A DNA stretch of 64,000 bases from DASTBU01 sp035711845 (GTDB lineage: Bacteria > Acidobacteriota > Vicinamibacteria > Vicinamibacterales > 2-12-FULL-66-21), in contig DASTBU010000081.1 in the NCBI GenBank assembly GCA_035711845.1, positions 12,944 to 76,943 on the forward strand, in the 5' to 3' direction. Both the position numbers and the translations under genes were made by a program. Of this stretch, positions 49,738-60,559 are shown in pieces (the first letter of the stretch is position 1; each line of letters opens with the position of its first letter). Under the pieces are notes generated by a model, which had not been told where the DNA came from, did no database searches, and was given only the letters and a program-made list of their open reading frames with translations.

Positions 49738-49793
49738 CAGCACTCAGCATTCACCATTCACCATTCAGCATTCAGCATTCAGCATTCAGCATT
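49738..49793. repeat. CAGCATT heptamer array, arm 2 (inverted)
   Basis: CAGCACT, CAGCATT, CACCATT, CACCATT, then four CAGCATT: the reverse complements of arm 1. The two arms could pair into a long hairpin around a 53-bp spacer. The HDAC-like gene ends inside this arm. Confidence 0.9.
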
Positions 49794-50674
49794 TCCCTCA
49801 CCGTCCCCACATGGACTTCCACCGTGTCCGCGACGTCGGTCGCATAGCCACCCGCGAGCACCACGGCAACGGGCACGCCTGCCGACCGCGCGGTCTCGAA
49901 CACCACACGGTCCCGCCGCCGCAGTCCTTCGAAGGTCAGCGTCAAGCCGCCCAGCCGGTCCCCTCTGAACGGATCCGCGCCAGCGACGTACAACACGAGC
50001 TGAGGTGATGAGCGCATCACGAGCGGCAGAGCCGCAGCCAGCCGTTCCAGGTACTCGTCATCGCCCGCCCCGTCGCGCAGACCGACATCGAGATCGCTGA
50101 GCGGCTTGAAGAACGGGTAGTTGTGCTGCTGGTGGATAGAGAACGTGAACACCGACGGGTCTCGACCGAACACAACGGCCGTTCCATTGCCGTGATGAAC
50201 GTCGCAGTCCACGACCACGGCGCGCTCGAGGCGGCCGGCGCGCTGGAGCCGCCTGATGGCCACGCCGATGTCGTTGAACAGGCAGAACCCTTCACCATGG
50301 TCGGGAAACGCGTGATGAAGCCCGCCGCCCAGATGAACAGCCGATCCCCGTTCGAGGGCCAGCTCCGCAGCCAGGCAGGTCCCACCCGTCATCAGCCGGA
50401 ACCCATCTACCAGCGCCGGCATCCAGGGCAGCTCGAGGGTCTGGATCTCATCCTCGCTCAGCGTGCCGTCGCGGACCTTGGCCAGATACCCGGCCGTGTG
50501 CACGAGCGCGAGCTCCTCCCAGGAAGCGGCGGGAGGTGCAACGAGCGCGCGCGCCTCCACCAGCCGTTCGGCGACGATTCGTTCCGCCACCAGGCGGTAC
50601 TTTGCCGTCGGCCAGATATGCCCGCGGAGGTCGAACGCGTACTGCTGAGAGTAGACAACGCGCACGACGTGCAT
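49772..50674 (-). CDS. Histone deacetylase-family protein (acetoin utilisation/acetylpolyamine type)
   Basis: The 300-aa protein has the HDAC active-site set: 'GGLHHAFPDHGEGFCLFND' with the His-His pair, 'VVDCDVHHGNGTAVVFG' with zinc ligands Asp and His, 'AGADPFRGDRLGG' with zinc ligand Asp and 'VLAGGYATDV'. Bacterial members deacetylate acetyl-lysine proteins or acetylpolyamines. The C-terminal residues 'REMLNAEC' and the stop codon are read from the CAGCATT array. It follows lon by 80 bp on the same strand. Confidence 0.9.
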   Translation of the reverse strand: MHVVRVVYSQQYAFDLRGHIWPTAKYRLVAERIVAERLVEARALVAPPAASWEELALVHTAGYLAKVRDGTLSEDEIQTLELPWMPALVDGFRLMTGGTCLAAELALERGSAVHLGGGLHHAFPDHGEGFCLFNDIGVAIRRLQRAGRLERAVVVDCDVHHGNGTAVVFGRDPSVFTFSIHQQHNYPFFKPLSDLDVGLRDGAGDDEYLERLAAALPLVMRSSPQLVLYVAGADPFRGDRLGGLTLTFEGLRRRDRVVFETARSAGVPVAVVLAGGYATDVADTVEVHVGTVREMLNAEC

Positions 50675-50754
50675 GAAGGGCTGGCATGCCCGCGTTCGGG
50701 CACGGGTGGGCCGGGCCTCACCTCTCGCGACGGACCGATAGACGAACGTCGAGC

Positions 50755-53190
<2,436 letters not shown>

Positions 53191-53357
53191 GAGCGATCCT
53201 CCTGCAGCCCGCGGGTCGCGAGGGCGCGTGGGTCAGCCGCGGGAAACCAAATCCAATGCTCTGGGGGGGCGCAGGCCCGTCCATGCGTGGCCTGCAAGAA
53301 TGTAACATGAGGAGACACGGAAGCTCCAACGCAGCCGCGCGTCGGAGCCCCGCCGTT

Positions 53358-53813
53358 TCAGCCCTGCATATCGACGAACAGTGACGCCGCCCCGCGGCGC
53401 TGGGCGATCATCCGCTCGCGCTGCTGCGCCAGCTCGCGCGCTTCCTCGCAGTCCTTGCACCGCACCGCGAACGGCAACGCGCGCAGACGCTTCTCCGTAA
53501 TCTCTTCGCCACACTCGAAGCAGTACCCGAACGTCCCTTCTTCCAGACGACGGAGCGCCTCCTCGATCTTGTTGAGCGTTTCGGCCTTCATCTGGATCAG
53601 GGCGAACTCGATATCGTCCTGAATATCGGACTCCGATGTCTCCGCCGCGTCCAGCACGCCGTGCGCCGGGCTGTTGGCCGCCTCGGTCCGCACGTCGCGG
53701 ATCTTCGTGTGCACTTCGCTCATGATTTCCCGGCGACGCTCCTCGAGAATCCGCCGCAACTCCGCGTAGCGGTCGCGATTCATCTGCCCACCGGGGTCCT
53801 TATTAGCCTTCAT
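53358..53813 (-). CDS. DksA/TraR-family zinc-finger transcription factor
   Basis: The 151-aa protein has a coiled-coil N-terminal part ('RYAELRRILEERRREIMSEV') and a C4 zinc finger 'YCFECGEEITEKRLRALPFAVRCKDC' (split; about residues 96-121). DksA-type proteins bind RNA polymerase and act with ppGpp. The ATG at 53813 is preceded by AAGGAG; a frame from 53879 adds 22 residues without similarity. The rsh gene at 56536-58689 encodes the ppGpp enzyme that would work with it. Confidence 0.9.
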   Translation of the reverse strand: MKANKDPGGQMNRDRYAELRRILEERRREIMSEVHTKIRDVRTEAANSPAHGVLDAAETSESDIQDDIEFALIQMKAETLNKIEEALRRLEEGTFGYCFECGEEITEKRLRALPFAVRCKDCEEARELAQQRERMIAQRRGAASLFVDMQG

Positions 53814-53863
53814 ATGATTGCGCTCCTTCCCTGCCCTCGCATCTTTCAGTCGCTGGCCGTTAT

Positions 53864-53876
53864 GCAATAGTATTGC
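53864..53876. other. Short palindrome in an otherwise featureless 449-bp gap
   Basis: GCAATA-G-TATTGC is a perfect dyad 51 bp upstream of the dksA-like start and is a possible operator. The rest of 53814-54262 has no gene, tRNA, or repeat that I can support. Confidence 0.3.
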
Positions 53877-54262
53877 CATCGATAAGAGCCCTACAGTCTA
53901 CACCGGAATGGGTACGCGCGTGAAGCCTGGAAACCTGGATCGTCTCGAAAGGTAGGCAGAAACTGCGGAGGTCCGTATCCGGCAGCTTCACCTCAGGCCC
54001 CTCGCCACGCGCCGACGAGACGAACAAAACACTCGAGAGGCAACGATTTACACTCCAGCCTGCTCCGATTTCTGCGGCGTCTGGCTGCGCTGCTGAGGGT
54101 TTAGACGCCGGACCCCCACCCTCCGGTTCGGACCCACATCGGGCAATTCGGGGGCGATGAGCTGTTACCCGGGAGCCACACCGGATGGGGTCGGTTTGAC
54201 ACGTCTCGGCCAGGTCGGCGCTCAGGCGGCGCGATTTTCCGGCGGTGTGGCGAAAAGGCGCC

Positions 54263-54853
54263 CTACTGGATGAAGCGATGGCTGATGGAGCTGTTGGGCA
54301 CGATCCCCCGCTCGACCAGCCGTTGGCCGTCGCGCGTGCTGCCCGTCCGCAGCCATTTCTCGTAGAGCCGCAGAACGTCGGCGCTGGAGGACAAGGCGGT
54401 CCGTTCGCTCACATCTGCGAGAACGTCCATGAAGCCCACGAACTTCCGCGCCAGCTCCGAAAACACCTCGGCGAAGCCATCGTCGTCCCATCGACTGAGC
54501 GAGCCATAGGCGTACTCGCCCATCGACTTGTAGTAGTCGACGTCGACTGAACGCCGGACGAAGCTGTCGGCAAAGAACCCCGACATGAAGAGGGAGAAGT
54601 CTGCGAGGCTGCGGAGCCGGGCACGCTGCTCGGACCCGCCGCTCTCGAGCGCGCGCGCCAGACGAATAGCGAGCGGCTGGTCGTGATCGCCAACGCGCGT
54701 CGTCGCGTCGAGCCGGACGTACTGGCAAAGGAGGTTGACCAGATAGTATTCGGTGAGGTCGCCTGCCTGTAGATGCTGCCGACTCAGGGCCGACTCCACG
54801 AGCTCCTTGAAGTATTCCGCCGGGCTCTGTTCCCGCAGAAGCGGACGTTCCAT
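54263..54853 (-). CDS. Conserved hypothetical protein (soluble, helical)
   Basis: The 196-aa protein is largely helical with no membrane segment or signal peptide. It has a pattern seen in acidobacterial and deltaproteobacterial hypotheticals: 'YYLVNLLCQYVRLDATTR', 'SLADFSLFMSGFFADSF' and 'YYKSMGEYAYGSLSRW'. No catalytic motif is evident. GAGGAGG gives a good ribosome site for the ATG at 54853, and a promoter is visible at 54963-54990. Function unknown. Confidence 0.72.
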   Translation of the reverse strand: MERPLLREQSPAEYFKELVESALSRQHLQAGDLTEYYLVNLLCQYVRLDATTRVGDHDQPLAIRLARALESGGSEQRARLRSLADFSLFMSGFFADSFVRRSVDVDYYKSMGEYAYGSLSRWDDDGFAEVFSELARKFVGFMDVLADVSERTALSSSADVLRLYEKWLRTGSTRDGQRLVERGIVPNSSISHRFIQ

Positions 54854-54962
54854 CAGCCTGCCTCCTCTGCAGCCGGCGGCCCGGCCACACCGGTAGGTTG
54901 TGCAAGTCGTATTCCGGCGACTACCTGCCGTAACTCGCCGATTTTGGGATAGATTTCGGCCG

Positions 54963-54990
54963 ATTATACGGATTTCGACGGGCCGTTCAA
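54963..54990 (-). promoter_or_regulatory. Sigma70-type promoter of the gene ending at 54263
   Basis: On the minus strand TTGAAC (54990-54985), a 16-bp spacer and TATAAT (54968-54963). The expected start is near 54957, giving a leader of about 100 nt. Confidence 0.55.
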
Positions 54991-55121
54991 GGTCATGTCA
55001 CCCCTGGTGAACAGGCGCGTACAATTGATGGGAACGACCGTTACAATTCTGTAGCTGCCCGGACGCGAGCCTGCAGCCGGCTACTCCGGGGCAAAGCAGC
55101 CGAACCGACATCGACAGGATC

Positions 55122-55805
55122 ATGACGACGCTCTGTCCGTTGTGCAGCGCTCGAAAACCAAAGCGCTTCTGTCCCGCGCTGGATCGGCAGATCTGCGCCG
55201 TGTGCTGCGGGACCAAGCGCCTGACAGAGATCAGCTGTCCGCCCACCTGCGCCTTCCTCTCTTCGGCACGCGCCCACCCGGCAGCGGTCGTTCAGCGGCG
55301 GCAGGAGCGCGACTTCGGTTTCCTTCTTCCTCTGCTGGCTGAATTGTCGGAAACGCAGTACCGGCTGCTGGTGTTCCTTCAGGGCATCACGCTGGAACAC
55401 TCGGCGTCGGCACTGCCCCCGCTCCTCGACAGCGATCTTGCCGACGCCGCATCGACCGTGGCAGCCACGCTCGAGACCGCGGGCAAGGGAATCATCTATC
55501 AGCACCAGGCGGCGTCGCTTCCAGCCCAACGCCTGGCCACCGCCATCGAGGCGGCGCTGCAGCGTCTGGCGGCTGCGGCGGGTTCGCGGCGCCACGCGGT
55601 CGAGCGTGACGCTGTTGTCGCCCTGCGGCAGCTCGCTCGAGCCGCGGGAGAGGCCGGCCAGGCGCTTCGAGACGACGAACCACCCGTGTTCCTGAAGCTT
55701 CTGGCGCGTATGGTGGGCAGCCAGGAGGCCTCCAGGGCGGGACTGCGGGAATCGGAGGAGCCCTCCGGCGACAAGGCGGCCCCGCGGCTCGTCATCCCGG
55801 GATAG
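55122..55805 (+). CDS. Hypothetical protein with N-terminal Cys-rich zinc motif
   Basis: The 227-aa protein starts with a compact Cys cluster, 'LCPLCSARKPKRFCPA' (4-19) and 'ICAVCCGTKRLTEISCPPTC' (24-43). It looks like a double zinc knuckle. The rest is helical and Ala/Leu-rich without further motifs. Similar proteins occur in acidobacteria with unknown function. It lies upstream of rpmB on the same strand but has its own region. Confidence 0.7.
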   Translation: MTTLCPLCSARKPKRFCPALDRQICAVCCGTKRLTEISCPPTCAFLSSARAHPAAVVQRRQERDFGFLLPLLAELSETQYRLLVFLQGITLEHSASALPPLLDSDLADAASTVAATLETAGKGIIYQHQAASLPAQRLATAIEAALQRLAAAAGSRRHAVERDAVVALRQLARAAGEAGQALRDDEPPVFLKLLARMVGSQEASRAGLRESEEPSGDKAAPRLVIPG

Positions 55806-55837
55806 GTAGATGGATAGTCGGGTCGGACGTGACGCTG

Positions 55838-55846
55838 TGCTATAAT
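55838..55846 (+). promoter_or_regulatory. Extended -10 promoter of rpmB
   Basis: TGCTATAAT is a perfect extended -10 (TGnTATAAT), 46 bp before the rpmB ATG. The -35 region is weak, as allowed for extended -10 promoters. Confidence 0.6.
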
Positions 55847-55891
55847 TCGACGTTTCTACCGGTTATCGAAGGCGTTTTCTAGAGAACACCC

Positions 55892-56083
55892 ATGGCCAAG
55901 CGCTGCGAAATCTGCGGAAAGGGCCCCGTCGTGGGCCGCAACATCAGCCACGCGCACAATGTGACCGCGAGACGGTTCGAGCCGAACCTGCAGCGAGTCC
56001 GTGCGATGGTCAACGGCGGGATACGACGCCTGCGCGTCTGCACCCGCTGCCTGCGCTCGAACAAGGTCGTCAAGGCCGCCTAG
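55892..56083 (+). CDS. rpmB: 50S ribosomal protein L28
   Basis: The 63-aa protein has 'MAKRCEICGKGPVVGRNISH' and 'NLQRVRAMVNGGIRRLRVCTRCLR', with four Cys in two CxxC pairs (zinc-binding, C+ form). L28 contacts the 23S rRNA near the E site. The RidA gene follows after 3 bp. Confidence 0.97.
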   Translation: MAKRCEICGKGPVVGRNISHAHNVTARRFEPNLQRVRAMVNGGIRRLRVCTRCLRSNKVVKAA

Positions 56084-56086
56084 TCG

Positions 56087-56464
56087 ATGCGCGAGGCTGT
56101 TTCCAGCTCGTCAGCGCCAGAGGCGATCGGGCCGTATTCACAGGCCATTCGAGCGGGTTCCCTGCTGTTTCTGTCGGGTCAGATTCCGCTGGACCCGGCC
56201 ACCGGCGAGATGGTCCAGGGGGACATCGCCGCGCAGACACACCGGGTCTTGCAGAACTTGTCCGCGATCCTCAAGGCTGCGGGGGCCTCGTTCGACAACG
56301 TCGTGCGCACCACGGTCTATCTGGCGGACATGAACGACTTCCCCGCAATGAACGCGGTCTACGGGACCTACTTTTCGTCGCCAGCGCCCGCGAGGGCGAC
56401 CGTGCAGGCCGCGCGGCTACCGAAGGACGCGCGGGTCGAGATCGATCTGATCGCCGCCCTCTGA
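56087..56464 (+). CDS. ridA: RidA-family enamine/imine deaminase
   Basis: The 125-aa protein has 'PEAIGPYSQAIRAGSLLFLSGQIPLDP' (split) and the conserved 'RATVQAARLPKDARVEID' with the active Arg. RidA hydrolyses reactive 2-aminoacrylate-type enamines. It starts 3 bp after the rpmB stop and is likely cotranscribed. It converges with the rsh gene. Confidence 0.95.
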   Translation: MREAVSSSSAPEAIGPYSQAIRAGSLLFLSGQIPLDPATGEMVQGDIAAQTHRVLQNLSAILKAAGASFDNVVRTTVYLADMNDFPAMNAVYGTYFSSPAPARATVQAARLPKDARVEIDLIAAL

Positions 56465-56535
56465 AAAGACCGGCCGCCCGACGCCCAACTCCTCCACGCC
56501 AACTCCCAAGACGCAGCTCGCGGTGTAGGGCGTCA

Positions 56536-58689
56536 TCATCGGCTGGCCCGTTCGACGTCCACCACGCCGGCGATGCTTCGAAGCGACTTGATCACCTTCT
56601 GCAGGTGCTTCACGTCGCTGATCTCGACGGTCATGTCGATCCGCCCCATCTGATCGGTCGTCGTCGCCTCGACGTTGCGGATGTTCGTGTTGATCCCGGC
56701 GATCTTCGCGCTCACGTCCGCCAGGATGCCGCGCCGATCCTCGACCTGGATGCTGAGGCGCACCGTGTAGGGCGCCGTGTCTGCGCCCTTGTCCCATTCG
56801 ACCTCGATCCGCCGTTCGGGATCGTAGAGCAGGTTCAGCACGTTGGGACAGCTGGCAGCGTGGACCGACACGCCCTTGCCCCGGGTGATGTAGCCCACGA
56901 TCTGTTCGCCGCGGATCGGATTGCAGCAGCGCGCCCTGAACACCATCAGGTCATCGATGCCCCGGACCTTGATCTTCTCCTCGCCGGTCCCGAGCACCCG
57001 TCGGACCACGGAGGCGAGGCCGGTTTCCGGCGGCGCCTCTTTCAACTCCTCCTGAGGCACGAGCTTGGCCAGCACGGCTCGAGCGGCCAGCTTGCCGTAG
57101 CCGATCGCCGCGAAGATCTCTTCTGGTTTCGTCATGCCATACTCGCCGGCGACGCGGGCCAGGCCGTCCGCCTCGGCGAGCGACTTCATGTTGATGCCGA
57201 ACCGGCGCGCCTCCTTCTCGAACAGCTTGCGCCCCAGCTCCAGGCTCCTGACTTTCTCCTCGGAGTGGATGTAGTGCTTGATCTTGTTGCGGGCGCGGGA
57301 GGTCGTCACGAAATTGAGCCAGTCCCGGCTCGGCTTGTGACCCGACGACGTGGCAATCTCGACGATGTCGCCGTTGCGCAGCCGCGTCCGAAGGGGCACC
57401 ATCTTGCCGTTGACCCGCGCTCCGACGCACTGGTGGCCCACGTCCGTGTGGATCGCGTATGCGAAATCCACCGGTGTCGCGTCCCGCGGCAGGGCCTTCA
57501 CCTCGCCCTTCGGTGTGAAGATGTAGACCTCCTCGGGATACAGATCGATCTTCAGGTTCTGCAGGAACTCCTGCGGATCGCGTACTTCCTGCTGCCACTC
57601 GAGCAGCTGCCGCAGCCAGATGAAATACTGCTCGTCGCGATCGGCTCCGACCCGCCCTTCCTTGTACTTCCAATGGGCCGCGATCCCTTCTTCTGCGATC
57701 CGGTGCATCTCGGCGGTGCGGATCTGTACTTCGAAGGGAAATCCGCGCTCGCTGACCACGGACGTGTGAAGCGACTGATAGCCGTTCGGGCGCGGCATGG
57801 CGATGAAGTCCTTGATTCGCCCCGGCACCGGCGACCACGTCTGATGAATGATGCCGAGAGCGGCATAACAGTCCTTCACCGACTGCGTGACGATCCGCAG
57901 CGCCACCAGATCGTAGACCTGGTCGAGATCGATCTTCTGCCGCTTCAGCTTCTGATGGATGCTGAACAGCCGCTTGATGCGACCGTCGATGACGATGACG
58001 GGGATCTGCGCTTCGGCGAGCTTGGCGCTAATCGTCTTCCGCAGCTCCTCGATCATGCCCTCGGTCGCGCGGCGGCGGCTCTCCACCCGCGACCGCAGCG
58101 ATTCGTAGGCTTTTGACTCGAGATACTTGAAGGCCAGTTCCTCCAATTCGTTCTTGACTTTGCTCATGCCGAGGCGGTTGGCGATCGGGGCGTAGATGTC
58201 CCTCGTCTCCTGGGCGATCTTCACTCGCCGCTCCTCGGGCAGGTGATGCAGCGTCCGCATGTTGTGCAGGCGATCGGCGAGCTTCACCAGGATCACCCTG
58301 ATGTCGTCGACCATCGCGAGCAGCATCTTCCGGAAATTCTCCGCCTGACGCTCCTCGCTCGAGGAGAACGAGATCGCGCCCAGTTTCGTGACGCCTTCGA
58401 CGACGTGGGCGACGTCGGCCCCGAAAAGCTCCCGGATGCGGTCAATCGGCGTCTGGGTGTCTTCGACGATGTCGTGCAGCAGACCGGCGGCGATGGTGAC
58501 AACGTCGAGCTTCATGTCGGCGAGCAGGTCCGCCACCTCGAGCGGGTGTACCAGATAGGGCTCGCCGGAGTGGCGCACCTGTCCCTTGTGCTCGAAGGCG
58601 GAAAAGACGTACGCCCGCCTCAGCAGTTCGATGTCGGCGTCGGGATTGCTGGACCGGACCTTCTCGACGAGGTCCTCGAACCGGATCAT
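56536..58689 (-). CDS. rsh: Bifunctional RelA/SpoT-type (p)ppGpp synthetase/hydrolase (Rsh)
   Basis: The 717-aa enzyme has an HD hydrolase domain with 'AAGLLHDIVEDTQTPID' (about 69-85) and 'LADRLHNMRTL', a synthetase domain with 'GRIKDFIAMPRPNGYQSLHT' and 'FEVQIRTAEMHRIAEEGIAAHW', a TGS domain ('VYIFTPKGEVKALPRDATPVDFAY', split), and a C-terminal ACT domain. Intact HD motifs support both activities, as in SpoT or Rel. It controls growth and starvation responses, probably with the DksA-like protein. The ATG at 58689 is used. It converges with ridA. Confidence 0.95.
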   Translation of the reverse strand: MIRFEDLVEKVRSSNPDADIELLRRAYVFSAFEHKGQVRHSGEPYLVHPLEVADLLADMKLDVVTIAAGLLHDIVEDTQTPIDRIRELFGADVAHVVEGVTKLGAISFSSSEERQAENFRKMLLAMVDDIRVILVKLADRLHNMRTLHHLPEERRVKIAQETRDIYAPIANRLGMSKVKNELEELAFKYLESKAYESLRSRVESRRRATEGMIEELRKTISAKLAEAQIPVIVIDGRIKRLFSIHQKLKRQKIDLDQVYDLVALRIVTQSVKDCYAALGIIHQTWSPVPGRIKDFIAMPRPNGYQSLHTSVVSERGFPFEVQIRTAEMHRIAEEGIAAHWKYKEGRVGADRDEQYFIWLRQLLEWQQEVRDPQEFLQNLKIDLYPEEVYIFTPKGEVKALPRDATPVDFAYAIHTDVGHQCVGARVNGKMVPLRTRLRNGDIVEIATSSGHKPSRDWLNFVTTSRARNKIKHYIHSEEKVRSLELGRKLFEKEARRFGINMKSLAEADGLARVAGEYGMTKPEEIFAAIGYGKLAARAVLAKLVPQEELKEAPPETGLASVVRRVLGTGEEKIKVRGIDDLMVFRARCCNPIRGEQIVGYITRGKGVSVHAASCPNVLNLLYDPERRIEVEWDKGADTAPYTVRLSIQVEDRRGILADVSAKIAGINTNIRNVEATTTDQMGRIDMTVEISDVKHLQKVIKSLRSIAGVVDVERASR

Positions 58690-58801
58690 GGATGTCGGTG
58701 TCTAACCTCCAAAAGATGCGGAGCCCCGTTCGTGGCGGCTTTTCGGGGCCGGGGCGGCCGGCGCCCCCGCCGAAACGCGAGGGGCCCGTCAGCGCGCCGC
58801 A

Positions 58802-58845
58802 CCGTCAACGCTTGGTTGACGGGGTGTTTTTGTGTTCACTATACT
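58802..58845 (+). promoter_or_regulatory. Promoter of the TPR lipoprotein gene with an operator-like inverted repeat
   Basis: TTGACG (58816-58821), an 18-bp spacer and TATACT (58840-58845) form the promoter. The -35 lies in the right arm of CCGTCAAC-gcttg-GTTGACGG (58802-58822). A regulator bound to this dyad would cover the -35; alternatively it is a terminator-like hairpin before a T-run. Confidence 0.55.
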
Positions 58846-58980
58846 GACCCGGTTCGGGCGGCCTCAATCCTCCCGTGCGTTGCCGGACTGTCAGGAATTC
58901 ACCCGTATCCATTTTAATACCCGCTGTCTCGTCGAGCCCGTCTCGAATCCCAGCGGCGGCAGTACTTTCTGAGGGGAAGC

Positions 58981-59940
58981 ATGAGCAAGCGATTTCGTCC
59001 GGTATCAGCGGTTCTGGTTGTGGCACTGGTTGGAGCCAGCCTGGCGGCCGCCGGTTGCGGGCAGTACTCGTTCAGTGCCTTGAGGGCCAAGAAGGCCTAC
59101 AAGGAGGCCAACGACCTCTACAAGGCATCGAGGTGGCGTGAAGCGGCCGAAAGATACGAGGTGGCGGCGGCAGCCGATCCGACGCTGCCTGGCGTCTATT
59201 TCTTCCTTGCCAACAGCTACGACAACCAGTTCAAGCCGAGCCTCGCCGGGGACCCGGAGAACGACGCCGTGCTCCAGAAGGCCATCGAAAACTATCGCAT
59301 CGCCGCCGACAAGGACACGGATGCCCTGATGCGCCAGCGCGCCATGGAGTACCTGGTGGCCGCGTACGGACCCGACAAGCTGAACAACCCCGCCGAAGCC
59401 GAGCCGATCGTCAAGCGGCTGATCGACGAGAACCCCAACGAGCCGACCAACTACTTCTACCTCTCGAAGATTTACGAGGACGCCGGCCGCTACGAGGAGG
59501 CCGAACAGGCGCTGCTGAAGGCCCAGCAGGTCAAGCCCGACGAGCCGACGGTCTACACGACCCTGTCCGCCTTCTACAACCGGCAGGGGGAATTCGACAA
59601 GACGATCGAAGCGCTCCACAAGGCGGCGGACCTGACGCCGACCAACCCCCAGGGCTACCACCTGGTCGCGACCTATTACCAGGAAAAAGTCCAGAAAGAC
59701 CACCGCCTGACGCCCGCCCAGGCCAAGGAGTACGTGCTCAACGGGCTCGAGGCGGAGAACAAGGCGCTCGCGCTCAACCCCGACTACGTGGACGCGATGG
59801 TCTACAAGAACATCCTGCTCCGCCATCAGGCCCGCCTGGAGACCGACAGTGCCGTTCAGACCCGGCTCCTCAAGGAGGCGGACGACATCCGGAACAAGGC
59901 CATGGAGCTGAACAAGAAGAAGGCGTCAGGCCTGCCGTAA
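58981..59940 (+). CDS. TPR-repeat lipoprotein
   Basis: The 319-aa protein has a lipoprotein signal ending in 'SLAAAGC' (Cys at about 26), so it should be lipidated by Lgt and cut by LspA. It contains several TPR-like helical pairs, for example 'AYKEANDLYKASRWREAAERYEVAAAADP' (split), 'YFYLSKIYEDAGRYEEAEQALLKAQQVKPD' (split) and 'TLSAFYNRQGEFDKTIEALHKAADLTP' (split). Such proteins are adaptors in envelope assembly. GAGGGG precedes the ATG at 58981. No partner gene is evident nearby. Confidence 0.88.
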   Translation: MSKRFRPVSAVLVVALVGASLAAAGCGQYSFSALRAKKAYKEANDLYKASRWREAAERYEVAAAADPTLPGVYFFLANSYDNQFKPSLAGDPENDAVLQKAIENYRIAADKDTDALMRQRAMEYLVAAYGPDKLNNPAEAEPIVKRLIDENPNEPTNYFYLSKIYEDAGRYEEAEQALLKAQQVKPDEPTVYTTLSAFYNRQGEFDKTIEALHKAADLTPTNPQGYHLVATYYQEKVQKDHRLTPAQAKEYVLNGLEAENKALALNPDYVDAMVYKNILLRHQARLETDSAVQTRLLKEADDIRNKAMELNKKKASGLP

Positions 59941-60023
59941 GCGAACCTGCACCCCAGGCGATGTCCGGGCTCGCAGGCGGCTGCCAGTCGCGGGTGGCCA
60001 TGCAGCCGGCGGGCCCTACGGAC

Positions 60024-60055
60024 AAAAAAAGGGCGGCACCGTCAAAGTGCCGCCC
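60024..60055 (-). terminator. Rho-independent terminator of the tonB operon
   Basis: On the minus strand GGGCGGCAC-tttgacg-GTGCCGCCC is followed by a run of seven T residues. It lies 31 bp after the last exbD stop. Confidence 0.9.
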
Positions 60056-60085
60056 TGCATCCGGTCGTCCGATGGATGATGGAGC

Positions 60086-60556
60086 CTAGTTGTTCCCGCT
60101 GGTCGCGCTCTCACCGCGGCGCATGCCTTCGGTGACGATCCCCACCTTCTCGACGCCAGCTCCCTTGGCGGCGTCGATGACCTCGATGATTTCGCCGTAG
60201 CGCAGCGAGGGGTCGCCCACGATGAACATCGTCTTCTCGCGGCGGGTTTCGAACACATCGCGCAGGCGGGTCTGCAGATCCTGCAGCGTGACCGGCTGCT
60301 TGTTCACCGCCAGCGAGCGATCCGCGTTGTACTCGAGCACGATCTGCTGGCTGTCGACGGGCGACGACGGCTTCGACGTTTCGAGCGGCAGGTTGATGTC
60401 TACGCCCTTCTGGGTCAGCGGGAGTGCGGCCATGAAGATGATCAGCAGCACGAGGAGCACGTCGATGAGCGGCGTGACGTTCATGTCCGAACTGGCATGC
60501 GGCGTCTCGCCCTTGATGACGTTTTCCGCGCCGAAGTGCTTGTGTGCGTGTTTCAT
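60086..60556 (-). CDS. exbD: ExbD/TolR-family biopolymer transport protein (second copy)
   Basis: The 156-aa protein has a short N-terminal cytoplasmic part, one membrane helix with the conserved Asp ('NVTPLIDVLLVLLIIFMAALP', in two parts) and a periplasmic domain with 'VFETRREKTMFIVGDPSLRYGEIIEVID'-like text, split. It uses the proton-motive force with ExbB to energise TonB. It starts 3 bp after the first exbD ends. It is the last gene of the tonB-exbB-exbD-exbD operon. Confidence 0.93.
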   Translation of the reverse strand: MKHAHKHFGAENVIKGETPHASSDMNVTPLIDVLLVLLIIFMAALPLTQKGVDINLPLETSKPSSPVDSQQIVLEYNADRSLAVNKQPVTLQDLQTRLRDVFETRREKTMFIVGDPSLRYGEIIEVIDAAKGAGVEKVGIVTEGMRRGESATSGNN

Positions 60557-60559
60557 GGC

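Noticed and set aside
53880..54221. Structural RNA (6S, SRP, tmRNA or RNase P) in the long gap
   Set aside because: None of the conserved cores of these RNAs can be found on either strand.
58740..58774. Terminator of rsh or of an upstream gene
   Set aside because: The hairpin lies between divergent starts, so no transcript ends there; it looks like a GC-rich palindrome similar to that at 19444.
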